From assembly GCA_002737725.1 (NCBI GenBank), contig NSIP01000001.1, forward strand, positions 186,001 to 250,000: 64,000 nt of DNA. Direction: 5' to 3'. Positions 1 to 8,909 of this stretch are shown here, one piece after another. A program made the position numbers and the translations under genes. Position 1 is the first letter of the stretch. Each line of letters starts with the position of its first letter. The notes beneath the pieces were generated by a model that made no database searches, was not told where the DNA came from, and saw only the letters and a list, made by a program, of their open reading frames with translations. The stretch is from Rhodospirillaceae bacterium (GTDB lineage: Bacteria; Pseudomonadota; Alphaproteobacteria; Rhodospirillales; Rhodospirillaceae).

Positions 1-90
1 TTTCAGCGCAGCTGTTTCAGCATCGGTCAGCGCTGATGCGCTTCCGGCAAAGAACATCAGCACAGCAACGAGGGCGGAACATAATTTCAT
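1..90 (-). CDS. lolA: Outer-membrane lipoprotein carrier LolA, N-terminal 30 residues only
   Basis: Reading leftwards from an ATG at 90, the window edge cuts a coding frame after 30 codons. The visible part begins MKLCSALVAVLMFFAG and ends its hydrophobic stretch with SASA, a typical Sec signal peptide with a signal peptidase I site, followed by LTDAETAAL. LolA is the periplasmic carrier that takes lipoproteins from the inner membrane to LolB, and ftsK followed by lolA is a common proteobacterial order. The LolA name therefore rests on context plus the signal peptide; the mature domain lies outside the window. It is on the same strand as ftsK, 154 bp downstream. Confidence 0.6.
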   Translation of the reverse strand, partial: MKLCSALVAVLMFFAGSASALTDAETAALK

Positions 91-148
91 GAGGGGCATG
101 GTGGCGGGAAATTATGGCGACTGCGGGGCAGAGTCCAGGCTCAGTTCT

Positions 149-169
149 TTTATACCGCTGCGGTATAAA
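149..169. promoter_or_regulatory. Perfect 21-bp palindrome between ftsK and lolA
   Basis: Arms TTTATACCGC and GCGGTATAAA flank a single central T. No T-run follows on the minus strand, so it does not look like the ftsK terminator. Its position about 60 bp upstream of the lolA start fits an operator or cruciform-forming site. Which protein binds it is unknown. Confidence 0.45.
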
Positions 170-244
170 CCGACCACGCTGTGGCCGGTATTACGGGTAA
201 AAAGCTTTCATTTACCGGTGAAACCGGTGGCCTGCTCGGTTGTG

Positions 245-2698
245 CTACATCATCCCCACAGGTTCGGGCAGCAGCACTTCACGTTTGCCCACATGGTTGG
301 GTTTGCCCACCATGCCTTGGGCTTCCATGTCTTCAATAATGCGTGCCGCGCGGTTATAGCCAATTTGCAAATGGCGCTGAATAAAGCTGGTCGATGCTTT
401 GCGTTCGCGCGCCACCACCGCCACGGCCTGATCGAACAGCGTGTCTTCGCCTGATGTGTTGCCACCCGCACCCGCACCCGTAAAGCCCGGCACATCACTC
501 ATGTCGGATTCTTCGGTCACATCGTTCAGGTAGTTAGGCTCGGCCTGCTCGCGCAGCATGGCTGTGACCTTCTCAACTTCTTTGTCGGTCACAAACGGCC
601 CATGCACGCGCGTGATGCGCCCGCCAGCGGCCATGTACAACATGTCACCCTGGCCCAGCAGCTGTTCGGCGCCCTGTTCACCTAAGATGGTGCGGCTGTC
701 GATCTTACTGGTGACTTGGAATGAGATACGTGTCGGGAAGTTGGCTTTAATGGTACCGGTGATCACATCCACGCTGGGGCGTTGTGTGGCCATGATCACG
801 TGAATGCCCGCCGCACGTGCCATTTGCGCCAAGCGCTGCACGGCGGATTCAACGTCTTTACCCGCGACAATCATCAGGTCGGCCATTTCGTCGATTATCA
901 CAACGATGTAAGGCAGCGGTGTGAGGTCGAGGTCTTGCTCTTCGTAAATCGGCTTGCCGGTGCCGGGGTCAAAGCCGGTTTGCACCGTCTTCTTAATCAC
1001 CTGTCCTTTTTTGGCGGCATCGACCAAGCGCTGGTTATAGCCCGCGATATTGCGCACCGATAGTTGCGACATGGCGCGGTAGCGGTTTTCCATTTCGCGT
1101 ACGGTCCACTTCAAGGCCATCACGGCCTTGCCGGGCTCGGTGACCACGGGCGAGAGCAAATGTGGAATGCCGTCGTACACCGACAACTCCAACATTTTCG
1201 GATCAATCATAATAAAGCGCACGTCGGATGGCGTGTTGCGATACAGCAGCGACATAATCATGGTGTTGACGGCCACCGACTTGCCCGAACCGGTCGTGCC
1301 CGCGATCAGCAAGTGGGGCATGCGCGACAAGTCGGCCATAATCGGCGTACCGCCGATATCTTTGCCCAAGGCCAAAACTAATTTGCCATCGGACTTTTCA
1401 AACTCGTCGTTGGCCAGCATCTCGCGGAAGTAAACGGTTTCGCGGCTGGCATTGGGCAGCTCAATACCAATGACCGTGCGCCCGGGCACCACAGCAATAC
1501 GCACGGCAATCGCACTCATGGAGCGCGCAATGTCATCAGCCAATGCTACAACGCGTGATGTTTTGGTGCCGGGTGCGGGTTCCAGTTCGTACAGGGTGAC
1601 AACCGGCCCGGGGCGCACTTTGACGATCTGGCCTTTGACACCGAAATCTTCCAACACCGATTCCAACATCCGCGCATTGTTTTCCAACGCTTCGGTGCTG
1701 GGGCCTTTGGGGCGATGCTCGACCAACGGCAGCGCGAGGATATCAAGCGGTGGTAACGAGAATCCTTTGCTGGCAGCGGCGGGCAAAAAGCTGCCCTGGC
1801 GCGCGGCCATGTCGCGTTTGGTCAGCTTGGTGGTCTTGGCGCGCTGCACCACCACGTCTTTTGATTTTGGGCCGGGTGTTGCGGCATCAAACTCGGCGTC
1901 ATCGCCATCCATCTCGCACGGTTCGGCTTCTTCGATAGCGACATGGCTGCGTTCAATCATCGGGTCATCATTGTTTGCGCTCATCGTTGGCTCTGCGCGT
2001 TCGCGCTTGGCCTTCGCGGGCTTGGCTTGCTCGTCGCGCGCAAAGAAAGCACCGAGCGTTGTGCCAAACGCTGATAGCCCCGCGCCGCAGACCCGCAGTA
2101 CAGCCATCACGCCGCCCATAGTGGCGCGCAAACTCACGGTTGCGGCCATGAACATCAGCCACACACCCACGAAAGCGCAGAGTCCCGATACGATCAACTT
2201 CTGGCTGGGGTCGATCCAGACAATGCCGGTCTCGAAGGTGGCCAAGCTCATCACCACGCGCCCCACCGATCCACCAAAACCGGCATCAATAGGCCAGGCG
2301 TTTGGTACTGGCAGACCGGCCAACGCGGTGGCAATCAAAATCATGGCGCCCAAGGCCGACAAGCTGCGCAGCCACACCCATTCCACATGCTCACCTCGCA
2401 CCAAGCACACGCCCCAGGAACTGACGGCAAACACCAGCGCGGCCATGCCCAGCCCGGAAATTTGCAACAACAAATCGGCCACCACGGCACCGGGATACCC
2501 CAACGCATTTTGAACAACCGATTTTGAAGCCGTGTTCAATGACGGATCTGTTGGCGTGTAGGTGATGAGTGCGCTCAGCACCAACACCACGGCGATCAAC
2601 ACCACGACACCACTTGTCGCCATGACACTGCGCTTGAGCAGCGCGGCCCAAGCCGGTGGCAGGAACGGAATGTTTTGTGAACGTGCGGTGGCGGTCAT
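245..2698 (-). CDS. ftsK: DNA translocase FtsK
   Basis: Septum-located, ATP-driven DNA pump that moves the chromosome terminus during division and activates XerCD recombination at dif. The 817-residue product has a hydrophobic N-terminal part (about 28-48, 70-97, 112-130 and 165-190) matching the 4-TM module, a short charged linker (about 220-310), and the RecA-like motor with Walker A GTTGSGKS at 467-474 and Walker [13 protein letters not shown] near 598-609. The winged-helix gamma domain that reads KOPS sequences occupies about 750-810. The linker is much shorter than in Escherichia coli FtsK, as is usual in alphaproteobacteria. It lies 20 bp downstream of dapC on the same strand and upstream of lolA, so the three may be cotranscribed. 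A 353-codon antisense frame over this gene is a shadow. Confidence 0.97.
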   Translation of the reverse strand: MTATARSQNIPFLPPAWAALLKRSVMATSGVVVLIAVVLVLSALITYTPTDPSLNTASKSVVQNALGYPGAVVADLLLQISGLGMAALVFAVSSWGVCLVRGEHVEWVWLRSLSALGAMILIATALAGLPVPNAWPIDAGFGGSVGRVVMSLATFETGIVWIDPSQKLIVSGLCAFVGVWLMFMAATVSLRATMGGVMAVLRVCGAGLSAFGTTLGAFFARDEQAKPAKAKRERAEPTMSANNDDPMIERSHVAIEEAEPCEMDGDDAEFDAATPGPKSKDVVVQRAKTTKLTKRDMAARQGSFLPAAASKGFSLPPLDILALPLVEHRPKGPSTEALENNARMLESVLEDFGVKGQIVKVRPGPVVTLYELEPAPGTKTSRVVALADDIARSMSAIAVRIAVVPGRTVIGIELPNASRETVYFREMLANDEFEKSDGKLVLALGKDIGGTPIMADLSRMPHLLIAGTTGSGKSVAVNTMIMSLLYRNTPSDVRFIMIDPKMLELSVYDGIPHLLSPVVTEPGKAVMALKWTVREMENRYRAMSQLSVRNIAGYNQRLVDAAKKGQVIKKTVQTGFDPGTGKPIYEEQDLDLTPLPYIVVIIDEMADLMIVAGKDVESAVQRLAQMARAAGIHVIMATQRPSVDVITGTIKANFPTRISFQVTSKIDSRTILGEQGAEQLLGQGDMLYMAAGGRITRVHGPFVTDKEVEKVTAMLREQAEPNYLNDVTEESDMSDVPGFTGAGAGGNTSGEDTLFDQAVAVVARERKASTSFIQRHLQIGYNRAARIIEDMEAQGMVGKPNHVGKREVLLPEPVGMM

Positions 2699-2718
2699 GG
2701 ATAGATCCTAACGGCGGG

Positions 2719-3957
2719 TCATAGGCTGGTTTCAAGAATACGTCGGGCGCGTTGCAAGGCTTCAGCGGTGCGGGTGCGTTCGTGGACAAGGGCAATGCGG
2801 ATGTAGGCGTGGCCGGGGTTGTGGTCGGTGTTGTCGGCGCGCGACAAATAACCACCAGGCAGAACTTTAATTCCGCCCTTCGCCCACAGTGCGCGCGCAG
2901 CTTTTTCGCCGTCGCCAACGTCGAGCCACAGAAAAAATCCACCCTCGGGGCGGTAAAACCCAAAGCGTCCACCCAGAATTTGCGCGGCATCGTCGAACTT
3001 CTCGCGATACATCGCGCGATTTGCATTGACGTGATGTTCGTTATTCCACAACGCAATCGAGGCATTGAGAACAGGCACCGGCTGCACCGCGCCGCCGTGG
3101 GCGCGCAGTTTGTTGAACTTTGAAATCAAGTCCGCATCGCCACACACAAAGCCCGAGCGCAAACCCGGCACACTCGAGCGCTTAGATAATGAATTAAACA
3201 CCAGCACATTTTTTAAATCGCCACCTAACGCGGCGCAGGCTTCCAGCGCGCCGGCGGGAGGCTTGTCGTCATAAATTTCCGAGTAGCACTCATCGGCGAT
3301 CAAAACGAAGTCATGCTTACGCGCCAGTATGATGGCCTCTTTTAGACGCTCTAATGTGGCCACCGTGCCTTGTGGGTTGGCGGGTGTACACAGGTAGGCC
3401 ATGGCCGCGCGATCAAGTGCATCGGGCGGTGCTGTTGCATAGTTAGGCTGAAAGCCGGTTGCTTTGGTGGCCGGAAGAAAGATCGGCTCAGCGCCGTTCA
3501 TCACGGCGGCCCCGAAATAAACCTGATAAAACGGATTAGGCATCAGCACGGTTGGCACACGCCCATTTTTTTGCGGCGGCACACACAATTGCGCTGCCAT
3601 GAACAACGCCTCACGGCTTCCGGCCACGGGCAAGACGTGTTTATCGCCATCAATCATATTGGCGGGTAGCGCATAGCGGCGTGAAATCCAACCGGCGACG
3701 GCCCGGCGAAACTCTGGCGTGCCGGGCGTTGGTGGGTACTTGCCCCAGTCGCCGGGATTTTGCGCCAAGGTGGTGTGCAGCAGGGCAGGCGGGGGGTGTT
3801 GCGGCTCGCCAATCGACATGGCGATCTGCTCGGCGGCGCTGACCTCACATGGGGTGCTGGCCAGCAGCGCGCTCAGGCGCTGAAACGGATACTCCGTAAG
3901 CCCGTCCAGTCGGGTGTTGTACATGCCTGACCGCATCTTGTTTTTGGGGGCGCCCAC
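2719..3957 (-). CDS. dapC: N-succinyldiaminopimelate aminotransferase-type PLP enzyme (DapC)
   Basis: Fold-type I, class I/II aminotransferase predicted to make N-succinyl-L,L-diaminopimelate in the lysine and peptidoglycan pathway. The Schiff-base lysine is in SLSKRSSVPGLRSG at about K259, and the PLP-nitrogen aspartate is in ADECYSE at about D222. The conserved asparagine lies in TPANPQGT near 194. The length of 412 residues is close to the family norm. Three possible ATG starts (residues 1, 8 and 12) precede the conserved block TEYPFQRL; the third gives about 401 residues and is equally plausible. dapB, another gene of the pathway, is also in this window. The aminotransferase fold is certain; the DapC substrate is inferred from subfamily features. 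Confidence 0.85.
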   Translation of the reverse strand: MGAPKNKMRSGMYNTRLDGLTEYPFQRLSALLASTPCEVSAAEQIAMSIGEPQHPPPALLHTTLAQNPGDWGKYPPTPGTPEFRRAVAGWISRRYALPANMIDGDKHVLPVAGSREALFMAAQLCVPPQKNGRVPTVLMPNPFYQVYFGAAVMNGAEPIFLPATKATGFQPNYATAPPDALDRAAMAYLCTPANPQGTVATLERLKEAIILARKHDFVLIADECYSEIYDDKPPAGALEACAALGGDLKNVLVFNSLSKRSSVPGLRSGFVCGDADLISKFNKLRAHGGAVQPVPVLNASIALWNNEHHVNANRAMYREKFDDAAQILGGRFGFYRPEGGFFLWLDVGDGEKAARALWAKGGIKVLPGGYLSRADNTDHNPGHAYIRIALVHERTRTAEALQRARRILETSL

Positions 3958-4090
3958 TATCGAGTCGCCCCAGGAAGTTTGAATCTTGCACCAGAGTGTA
4001 AACGAAACCTAAATAAAAGGCAAAAAATGACTATTTTACAGTTCTATCCAGCTTTTCCTTGAGTCTTTGATTAAGGCAGCCACAGGCCCG

Positions 4091-5014
4091 CTAAGCGGCA
4101 TCGTGGGCGGCCGACACCTCGCGCAAAATACGCGCAAAGGCGGTCATGGCTGGCGTATGCGTGCCGCGAGCCCGCCACGACAAGCCCACCTGATATTCAA
4201 ACTCAAGCTCGGCAACGTTGAGTGCAACCACACGGCCATCGCGGAGTTCTTCACTCATCACATGATCGGGCACCACGGCAGGCAAACCAAATTCCATCAC
4301 CGCTGTTTTCATGAAGCTCATGGAAGATGTGTTGATTTTCTGAACCGGGCCATCAAACCCCGCAGTGCGAAACGCATATTCGAAGCGATAGACCAACGAC
4401 ATCTGTAGCGGAATCGCCCAGGCATAGGTTGCCAGTTCGCGTAACGTGACACGTTTTGATTTTGCTAATGCATGGTCTGCGCGCACATAAGCGCGCGAGA
4501 AACTATCAAACAGCGTCTCGCGACGAATATGCTCGCCGGGCGCGACTTCCAAATTGGCCGGGTTGTCCAGGAACTGGGAAAAGACAATGTCGAGTTCATA
4601 GCCGCGCAGCATGCGGGTCAGGTTCTCGTAGGTCTCAGTCGACAAGCTGACGGTTACGCCGGGGTAAATGGCAAACAGGCGCTGCACGGCTTCCGGCACT
4701 AAGTAGCTGACAAAATTGGGCGAAATGCCCACCCGCACCTTGGCCTTCTCAATCCCCCGAAAGGCTTTCAGCTCCTCGGCGGCCCTGGTGGCTTCGTTCA
4801 ATATGGCTTTGGCGTAGGGCAGGTAGATTTCGCCAAAGGCTGTCATCACCACGCCCCGGGGGCCGCGCTCTAAAAGCTTACCACCCACTTCTTTCTCTAA
4901 GCGCTGCAAACTGCGGGTGAGTGCGGGCTGAGTAATGTTTAAATCCAGGCCGGCTTGGCCAATGGATCCCCGATTGGCCACAGTCACAAAATGCCGCAAA
5001 TGCTCGATATCCAT
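4091..5014 (-). CDS. LysR-family transcriptional regulator
   Basis: 307 residues. The N-terminal winged helix-turn-helix (about 1-60) carries the usual pattern, with ITQPALTRSLQRLEKEVG as the recognition region, and the periplasmic-binding-like effector domain spans about 90-300. LysR regulators are tetrameric and usually control a divergent operon together with their own gene, responding to a small molecule. Here the divergent genes are the small protein at 5205 and the methyltransferase at 5595. The first 80-bp operator repeat begins only 6 bp upstream of this start codon, so autoregulation is likely. The effector cannot be read from the sequence. dapC follows 133 bp downstream on the same strand but is probably independent. 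Confidence 0.93.
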   Translation of the reverse strand: MDIEHLRHFVTVANRGSIGQAGLDLNITQPALTRSLQRLEKEVGGKLLERGPRGVVMTAFGEIYLPYAKAILNEATRAAEELKAFRGIEKAKVRVGISPNFVSYLVPEAVQRLFAIYPGVTVSLSTETYENLTRMLRGYELDIVFSQFLDNPANLEVAPGEHIRRETLFDSFSRAYVRADHALAKSKRVTLRELATYAWAIPLQMSLVYRFEYAFRTAGFDGPVQKINTSSMSFMKTAVMEFGLPAVVPDHVMSEELRDGRVVALNVAELEFEYQVGLSWRARGTHTPAMTAFARILREVSAAHDAA

Positions 5015-5023
5015 CTCAATTCA

Positions 5024-5040
5024 CATGCCCTTTAAGCATG
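5024..5040. promoter_or_regulatory. Putative LysR operator, copy 1
   Basis: CATGC-N7-GCATG is a perfect 5-bp-arm palindrome. The T at 5026 and the A at 5038 are 11 nt apart, which fits the classical LysR T-N11-A box. It ends at the edge of the LysR translation start region, as expected for an autoregulatory site. Confidence 0.6.
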
Positions 5041-5103
5041 ACTATAACATATGAAAGCATATTATGGCATGACTTTATCTCGGGCATAATGGTATGATCA
5101 TCT

Positions 5104-5120
5104 CATGCCTCTTAAGCATG
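5104..5120. promoter_or_regulatory. Putative LysR operator, copy 2
   Basis: Same CATGC-N7-GCATG palindrome, exactly 80 bp from copy 1. Its arms are unchanged although the spacer differs, so the arms appear to be under selection. A CATAAT hexamer at 5165-5170 could be the -10 element for the plus-strand operon. No good -35 sits upstream, which is common at activator-dependent promoters. Confidence 0.6.
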
Positions 5121-5204
5121 ACTATAACATATAAAAGCATACGATTGCATGACTATATCTCAGGCATAATGATACGCTCAAACGTGAGATGATGGAGATT
5201 GACG

Positions 5205-5576
5205 ATGGTTGCAGCACCGGGCCTTGGCGCCCCCAAAGAGCGCGTCTGGGTCGCCAAAGGCAAACAGCCGCGGTTTCACGACGATCGTGCGGTCGATCAA
5301 CTCATGGCCATGGTCACGGCGTTGACCGCCGAAGTGGCGATTTTGCGTGATCGAGTCGACACGCATGAACGCATCGCCGAAGGTCGCAAACTCTTTAGCC
5401 GTGAAGACGTCGACAGCTTTATTCCCGACGCCCCAATCATGGCCGAGCGCTCAGCGCAGCATCAACGCATTCTTCGCAAAGTCTTTCGCGTTCTCAAAGA
5501 AGACCTCGCCCGTCACGACAAACCCGCCGACGATGCCGAACTTGACCGCCTCGCTGCCGAAATCAACGCCGCCTAA
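5205..5576 (+). CDS. Small hypothetical protein, first gene of the LysR-linked operon
   Basis: About 123 residues, family not recognised. The N-terminus is basic and flexible (APKERVWVAKGKQPRF). A helical, heptad-like stretch follows (about 28-60, AVDQLMAMVTALTAEVAILRD). The C-terminal half is charged (KVFRVLKEDLARHD ... DAELDRLAAEINAA) and is predicted helical. There is no signal peptide or membrane segment. ATG 5205 is preferred over a TTG at 5199 because GGAG at 5194-5197 sits 7 nt upstream of it. The stop is 18 bp before the methyltransferase start, so the two are surely cotranscribed. It could be a partner subunit of that enzyme; no function is claimed. Confidence 0.75.
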   Translation: MVAAPGLGAPKERVWVAKGKQPRFHDDRAVDQLMAMVTALTAEVAILRDRVDTHERIAEGRKLFSREDVDSFIPDAPIMAERSAQHQRILRKVFRVLKEDLARHDKPADDAELDRLAAEINAA

Positions 5577-5594
5577 TTTTATCGGAGAGCCCGC

Positions 5595-6758
5595 ATGACC
5601 ATCGCCAAGACAAATCTCGCTGAACCGCATCCCATGATGCCGAAAGTAAATCACGACGAGATTTCAGAACAAATGTTCGTCTCGGATTTGAAAACCTTTA
5701 TCGGTCGCGAGCTGGAACCCGGCCAAGCTAACCTGATGACCAACAAAGTCATCCCCGAGATGACCAAATCAAAAGGCCGCAGCCCCGCCAATCACATTGA
5801 AGTGCGCGGCGAGATGGAAAAAGACATCGACTACCAAGCCTGGGCTACACTCACCCGCACCGCCCAAGAGATGATGTGGGATAGCGTGGCGACGTGCGTT
5901 GATCGTCAGCTCGATAAGCTGGTGGACAAAAGCGATGTGAAAAACCCCAAGGGCTCGCTGACGGTTGATCCAAACTTTGTCGTGCCCCGCTACATCGACG
6001 CGTTTGATATTCACTGTATGCCCGGCAACTACCATGCCGTCACACGCGAGAACGATGTGCGTCAAGGCGCGGTGTTCGACCGTGCCGCTGCCATCTATCA
6101 CATGGGTCGCAACGGCGGATTCATGAATGATGTTCGCGGGCACACGGTCGTGTCTCATTTTATCGAACGCTGGCCTGACGCAAAACCCGCGCGTATTTTA
6201 GATATCGGTTGCACGGTTGGGCATTCTACGGTCGCGGTGAGCGAATACTTCCCTGAAGCTGAAATGCACGCCATCGATGTGGGCGCAGGTTTGTTGCGCT
6301 ATGCGTGGGCGCGCGCCGAGCATCTGGGTGTGGGCATTCATTTTTCGCAACAAAATGCCGAAGCCACCAACTGTCCCGACAACCACTTTGATTTGGTCTA
6401 TTCGTCAACTGTTCTGCATGAAACCTCGCATGCGGCCTTGCCGCGCATCATGGCTGAATGCAAACGCATATTGAAACCAGGCGGTGTAATGTTGCACCTC
6501 GAAGTGCCCGGCCATTACAGCCAACTTGACACCTGGGGCCGCATTCGCGGTGATTTTGAAATCTTCTACAATAATGAGCCCTTCTGGCGCGGGGCGCTGA
6601 CGACTGATTTCAAGAAGTTGGTGGAAGACGCAGGCTTTAAAGATGTGCGTGCGGGCTACCAAGATGCAACGTCGCGCCCCCAAAAAGGAACGCAAGCCTT
6701 CCGTGACAAATCCAAAGGCGTTCACGCCTCATGGTTCATTGTGTCAGGAACAAAATAA
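5595..6758 (+). CDS. Class I SAM-dependent methyltransferase with a ~190-residue N-terminal extension
   Basis: 387 residues. The Rossmann methyltransferase core starts near 203 with motif I ILDIGCTVGHST, then an acidic motif II (MHAIDVGAG), motif IV DLVYSSTVLHE and the post-motif region RILKPGGVMLHLE. The residues before it form a separate predicted helical region (VSDLKTFIGRELEPG ...) without a family I can name. A Shine-Dalgarno GGAG lies 8 nt before the ATG. The LysR gene, duplicated operator and small upstream protein indicate inducible expression as a two-gene operon. The substrate is unknown; a small molecule (natural product, quinone-like or xenobiotic compound) is more likely than nucleic acid because the core resembles Methyltransf_11/25 enzymes. 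That last point is inference. Confidence 0.85.
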   Translation: MTIAKTNLAEPHPMMPKVNHDEISEQMFVSDLKTFIGRELEPGQANLMTNKVIPEMTKSKGRSPANHIEVRGEMEKDIDYQAWATLTRTAQEMMWDSVATCVDRQLDKLVDKSDVKNPKGSLTVDPNFVVPRYIDAFDIHCMPGNYHAVTRENDVRQGAVFDRAAAIYHMGRNGGFMNDVRGHTVVSHFIERWPDAKPARILDIGCTVGHSTVAVSEYFPEAEMHAIDVGAGLLRYAWARAEHLGVGIHFSQQNAEATNCPDNHFDLVYSSTVLHETSHAALPRIMAECKRILKPGGVMLHLEVPGHYSQLDTWGRIRGDFEIFYNNEPFWRGALTTDFKKLVEDAGFKDVRAGYQDATSRPQKGTQAFRDKSKGVHASWFIVSGTK

Positions 6759-6760
6759 AT

Positions 6761-7966
6761 CTAGCTTGCTAAAAGCTGACGCAGAATTTCGTTGAGTGCT
6801 AAACGGCCGCCAGGTGTTGCAATCAGGTGGCCGTTTTTCTGTTCCAAAAACCCCTGATCAATCAGTCGGGTCGTCGCTGCGGTGTTAACCACGTGATCCA
6901 TCGACAACCCGGTGAGGCGCTCGAAGCGCGTCACATGCACGCCCTCACTCAGGCGCAAGCCCATCATCAATAATTCTTCGGCCCGCGCCTTTGTGTTCAG
7001 GGCTTCGCGCGCTTGCGTTCCGTGCGCGTCTGAGCTCACGCGTTTCAGCCACAGCGAGGGCGCCTTAATTTGGCGGGTGGCAACCGCACCATCATGCAAC
7101 CTCAACCGTCCATGGGCACCGGGCCCGATGCCCACATAATCACCGCCGCGCCAGTAAATCATATTGTGTCGGCACTCTTGCTCCGGTGCCGCATGATTGG
7201 AAATTTCGTAGGCCGGAAAACCCGCGCCCGCACACAAATCTTGCGTGCGTTCAAACATATCGCTCGATGCGTCTTCATCGGGCAGCGTAAAGGCTTTGCG
7301 TGCGTAATCCGCCGCCATCACGGTGCCGTCCTCCATCGTCAGTTGATAGAGCGACAAATGGGTAATGTTGTTGTCGCGCACCTCGTTCAGCGCTTCTTGC
7401 AACTCGCGCTGCCACGCCGCCAGGTCTTGATTGGGCCGTGCATAAATCAGATCAAACGACACGCGCGGGAAAATTTTGGCCGCTGCACGCCACGCCACAC
7501 GGGCCTCATCGACAGAATGTTTGCGACCCAAAAACCGCAAATCAGTTTCGTTCAACGACTGCACGCCCATGGACAATCGGTTCACGCCAGCGGCGCGAAA
7601 ATCGGCAAAGCGCTGCGCATCCACCGTGCCGGGGTTGGCCTCTAGCGTAATTTCAAGGTCCGGTGCGACGTTCCAATGTGCCCTGGCTGCTGTGATGACC
7701 GCCGCAGTGGTGGCGGGGTCCATCAGCGAGGGTGTACCGCCACCGAAGAAAATGCTGGTGAGGGTGCGCCCCGTTGTCTGGGCTGCAAAGTGGCTGAGTT
7801 CCCGCAAATAAGCGTCGTGCCAAGCGGTTTGTTCAATACGCTCAACAACATGGCTGTTGAAGTCGCAATAAGGGCACTTCGAGACGCAAAAGGGCCAATG
7901 GACATAAAGGCCAAAGCCCTCATCATAAGGGTCTGCCGCGAGAGATGAGTGTGTCATGGGGCGCAT
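6761..7966 (-). CDS. hemW: HemW-type radical SAM protein (heme chaperone)
   Basis: 401 residues, related to oxygen-independent coproporphyrinogen oxidase HemN. The radical SAM cluster motif is CVSKCPYC (C27, C31, C34), preceded by LYVHWPFC, and the GGGTPS motif lies near 78. HemW proteins lack HemN activity and act as heme-binding chaperones for respiratory enzymes; the short N-terminus before the cysteines supports HemW over HemN. Starts at M1 or M4 are both possible. In many alphaproteobacteria rph, rdgB and hemW are consecutive; here 8042-9388 separates hemW from rdgB. The stop codon lies 2 bp after the convergent methyltransferase gene. Confidence 0.92.
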   Translation of the reverse strand: MRPMTHSSLAADPYDEGFGLYVHWPFCVSKCPYCDFNSHVVERIEQTAWHDAYLRELSHFAAQTTGRTLTSIFFGGGTPSLMDPATTAAVITAARAHWNVAPDLEITLEANPGTVDAQRFADFRAAGVNRLSMGVQSLNETDLRFLGRKHSVDEARVAWRAAAKIFPRVSFDLIYARPNQDLAAWQRELQEALNEVRDNNITHLSLYQLTMEDGTVMAADYARKAFTLPDEDASSDMFERTQDLCAGAGFPAYEISNHAAPEQECRHNMIYWRGGDYVGIGPGAHGRLRLHDGAVATRQIKAPSLWLKRVSSDAHGTQAREALNTKARAEELLMMGLRLSEGVHVTRFERLTGLSMDHVVNTAATTRLIDQGFLEQKNGHLIATPGGRLALNEILRQLLAS

Positions 7967-8041
7967 CTATATCAGGCCGCACGCCGAATGTGAGCACGAT
8001 CGCACTTGAATCCGCTCGTGGTCCGATCCTAACATTCGCCC

Positions 8042-8890
8042 ATGGCCCGCCCACTCATTGAGTTTCTGTTCGCGCAACATCTGCCCTGGGCTCCTGGCCT
8101 GCCGGGCAGTGCGCGTGATGATGTGGATGCCAAAATCCTCAGCCGCGATACGGCGAACGGCGAGTTGACCGCCATTGTGCGCTACCCTGCCGGCTGGGCG
8201 CGACCCGAGGCAGAATCGCTCGCCGCTGAAGAAGAGATGTATGTGCTTGAGGGCAGTCTCGTCATCAACGGGCACACCTATACGCGCGATACCTACGCCT
8301 GCTTACCCAACCACTATCAGCGCAGCTCGGCTGAAAGTATTGACGGTTGCGTGGCGCTGACGTTCTTTGACGGAACCCCCGCAGAATCAAAACCCGTTGC
8401 GATGCCCGACCCCACGGCGCCTCTGATCGAAGGGCTTGATGTCTACGCTATGCGTTGGGATGCCAAGCCTGCCGACCCATCATTAGAGTGGATGGGCAAC
8501 CGGCGTAAAATTTTGAGGATGGACCCTGTCTACAAACAAAAAGCGACGTTTATTATTTCCACGCCGCCGCACATTTATCCTGACAACTGGGCCTGCCCCA
8601 CACTCACACATCCTTGTGTTGAAGAATCATTCATGTTGGCAGGCGACATGATCGGCCCCCATGGGCGCATGACGCCGGGCGCATACTTCTGGCGGCCCGC
8701 CGAAATTCCACATGGGCCTTTTGGCACGCGCGATGGTGGGATGTGTTTGATTCGCTTTCGTCACGGCCCGCATGTGAATGTCTGGGGCGAGACGCAAGTG
8801 CCCTATACGTTTGATACACCCTATAAGCCCGCCTTACCGCCCGCGCTCAAAGAATTCGCAACCTTTTATGACGGCGCGGCGCGCTACTAA
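8042..8890 (+). CDS. Bicupin protein, DUF4437/ChrR-like
   Basis: 282 residues forming two cupin barrels. In the first, RPEAESLAAEEEMYVLEGSL (about 59-78) resembles cupin motif 1 and the LPNHYQRSS region motif 2. In the second, HPCVEESFMLAGDM and RPAEIPHGPFG (about 196-226) carry histidine and glutamate residues in metal-binding positions. Such proteins bind a metal and often sense or degrade small oxidised compounds, but the substrate here is unknown. The gene stands divergent from hemW, about 75 bp away, and is followed after 19 bp by a decayed permease gene. Together they form an insert within the usual rph-rdgB-hemW run. Fold confident, role not. Confidence 0.75.
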   Translation: MARPLIEFLFAQHLPWAPGLPGSARDDVDAKILSRDTANGELTAIVRYPAGWARPEAESLAAEEEMYVLEGSLVINGHTYTRDTYACLPNHYQRSSAESIDGCVALTFFDGTPAESKPVAMPDPTAPLIEGLDVYAMRWDAKPADPSLEWMGNRRKILRMDPVYKQKATFIISTPPHIYPDNWACPTLTHPCVEESFMLAGDMIGPHGRMTPGAYFWRPAEIPHGPFGTRDGGMCLIRFRHGPHVNVWGETQVPYTFDTPYKPALPPALKEFATFYDGAARY

Positions 8891-8909
8891 AATCAAACCT
8901 AGCACCGAC

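Larger units (their letters stand above)
5021..5180. repeat. Imperfect tandem duplication of an 80-bp regulatory unit
   Basis: Positions 5021-5100 and 5101-5180 align without gaps over 80 bp with 12 mismatches by hand count (about 85% identity). Each copy contains a CATGC-N7-GCATG palindrome, an ATAACATATRAAAGCAT block and a GGCATAATG block. The array occupies almost the whole 190-bp divergent intergenic region between the LysR gene and the small-protein/methyltransferase operon. It is noncoding and AT-rich compared with its surroundings. A duplicated operator-promoter unit is the simplest reading. Confidence 0.85.

Noticed and set aside
1452-2513. 353-codon open frame antisense to ftsK
   Set aside because: Serine/threonine/proline-rich product with no domain; it exists because ftsK codon bias leaves the opposite strand open.
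2391-3065. 224-codon minus-strand frame across the dapC/ftsK junction
   Set aside because: Overlaps two certain genes in a different frame, and its product is low-complexity, rich in Arg, Cys and His.
5021-5180. CRISPR-like array
   Set aside because: Only two adjacent 80-bp units, no spacers, no cas genes; this is a tandem duplication of a promoter region.
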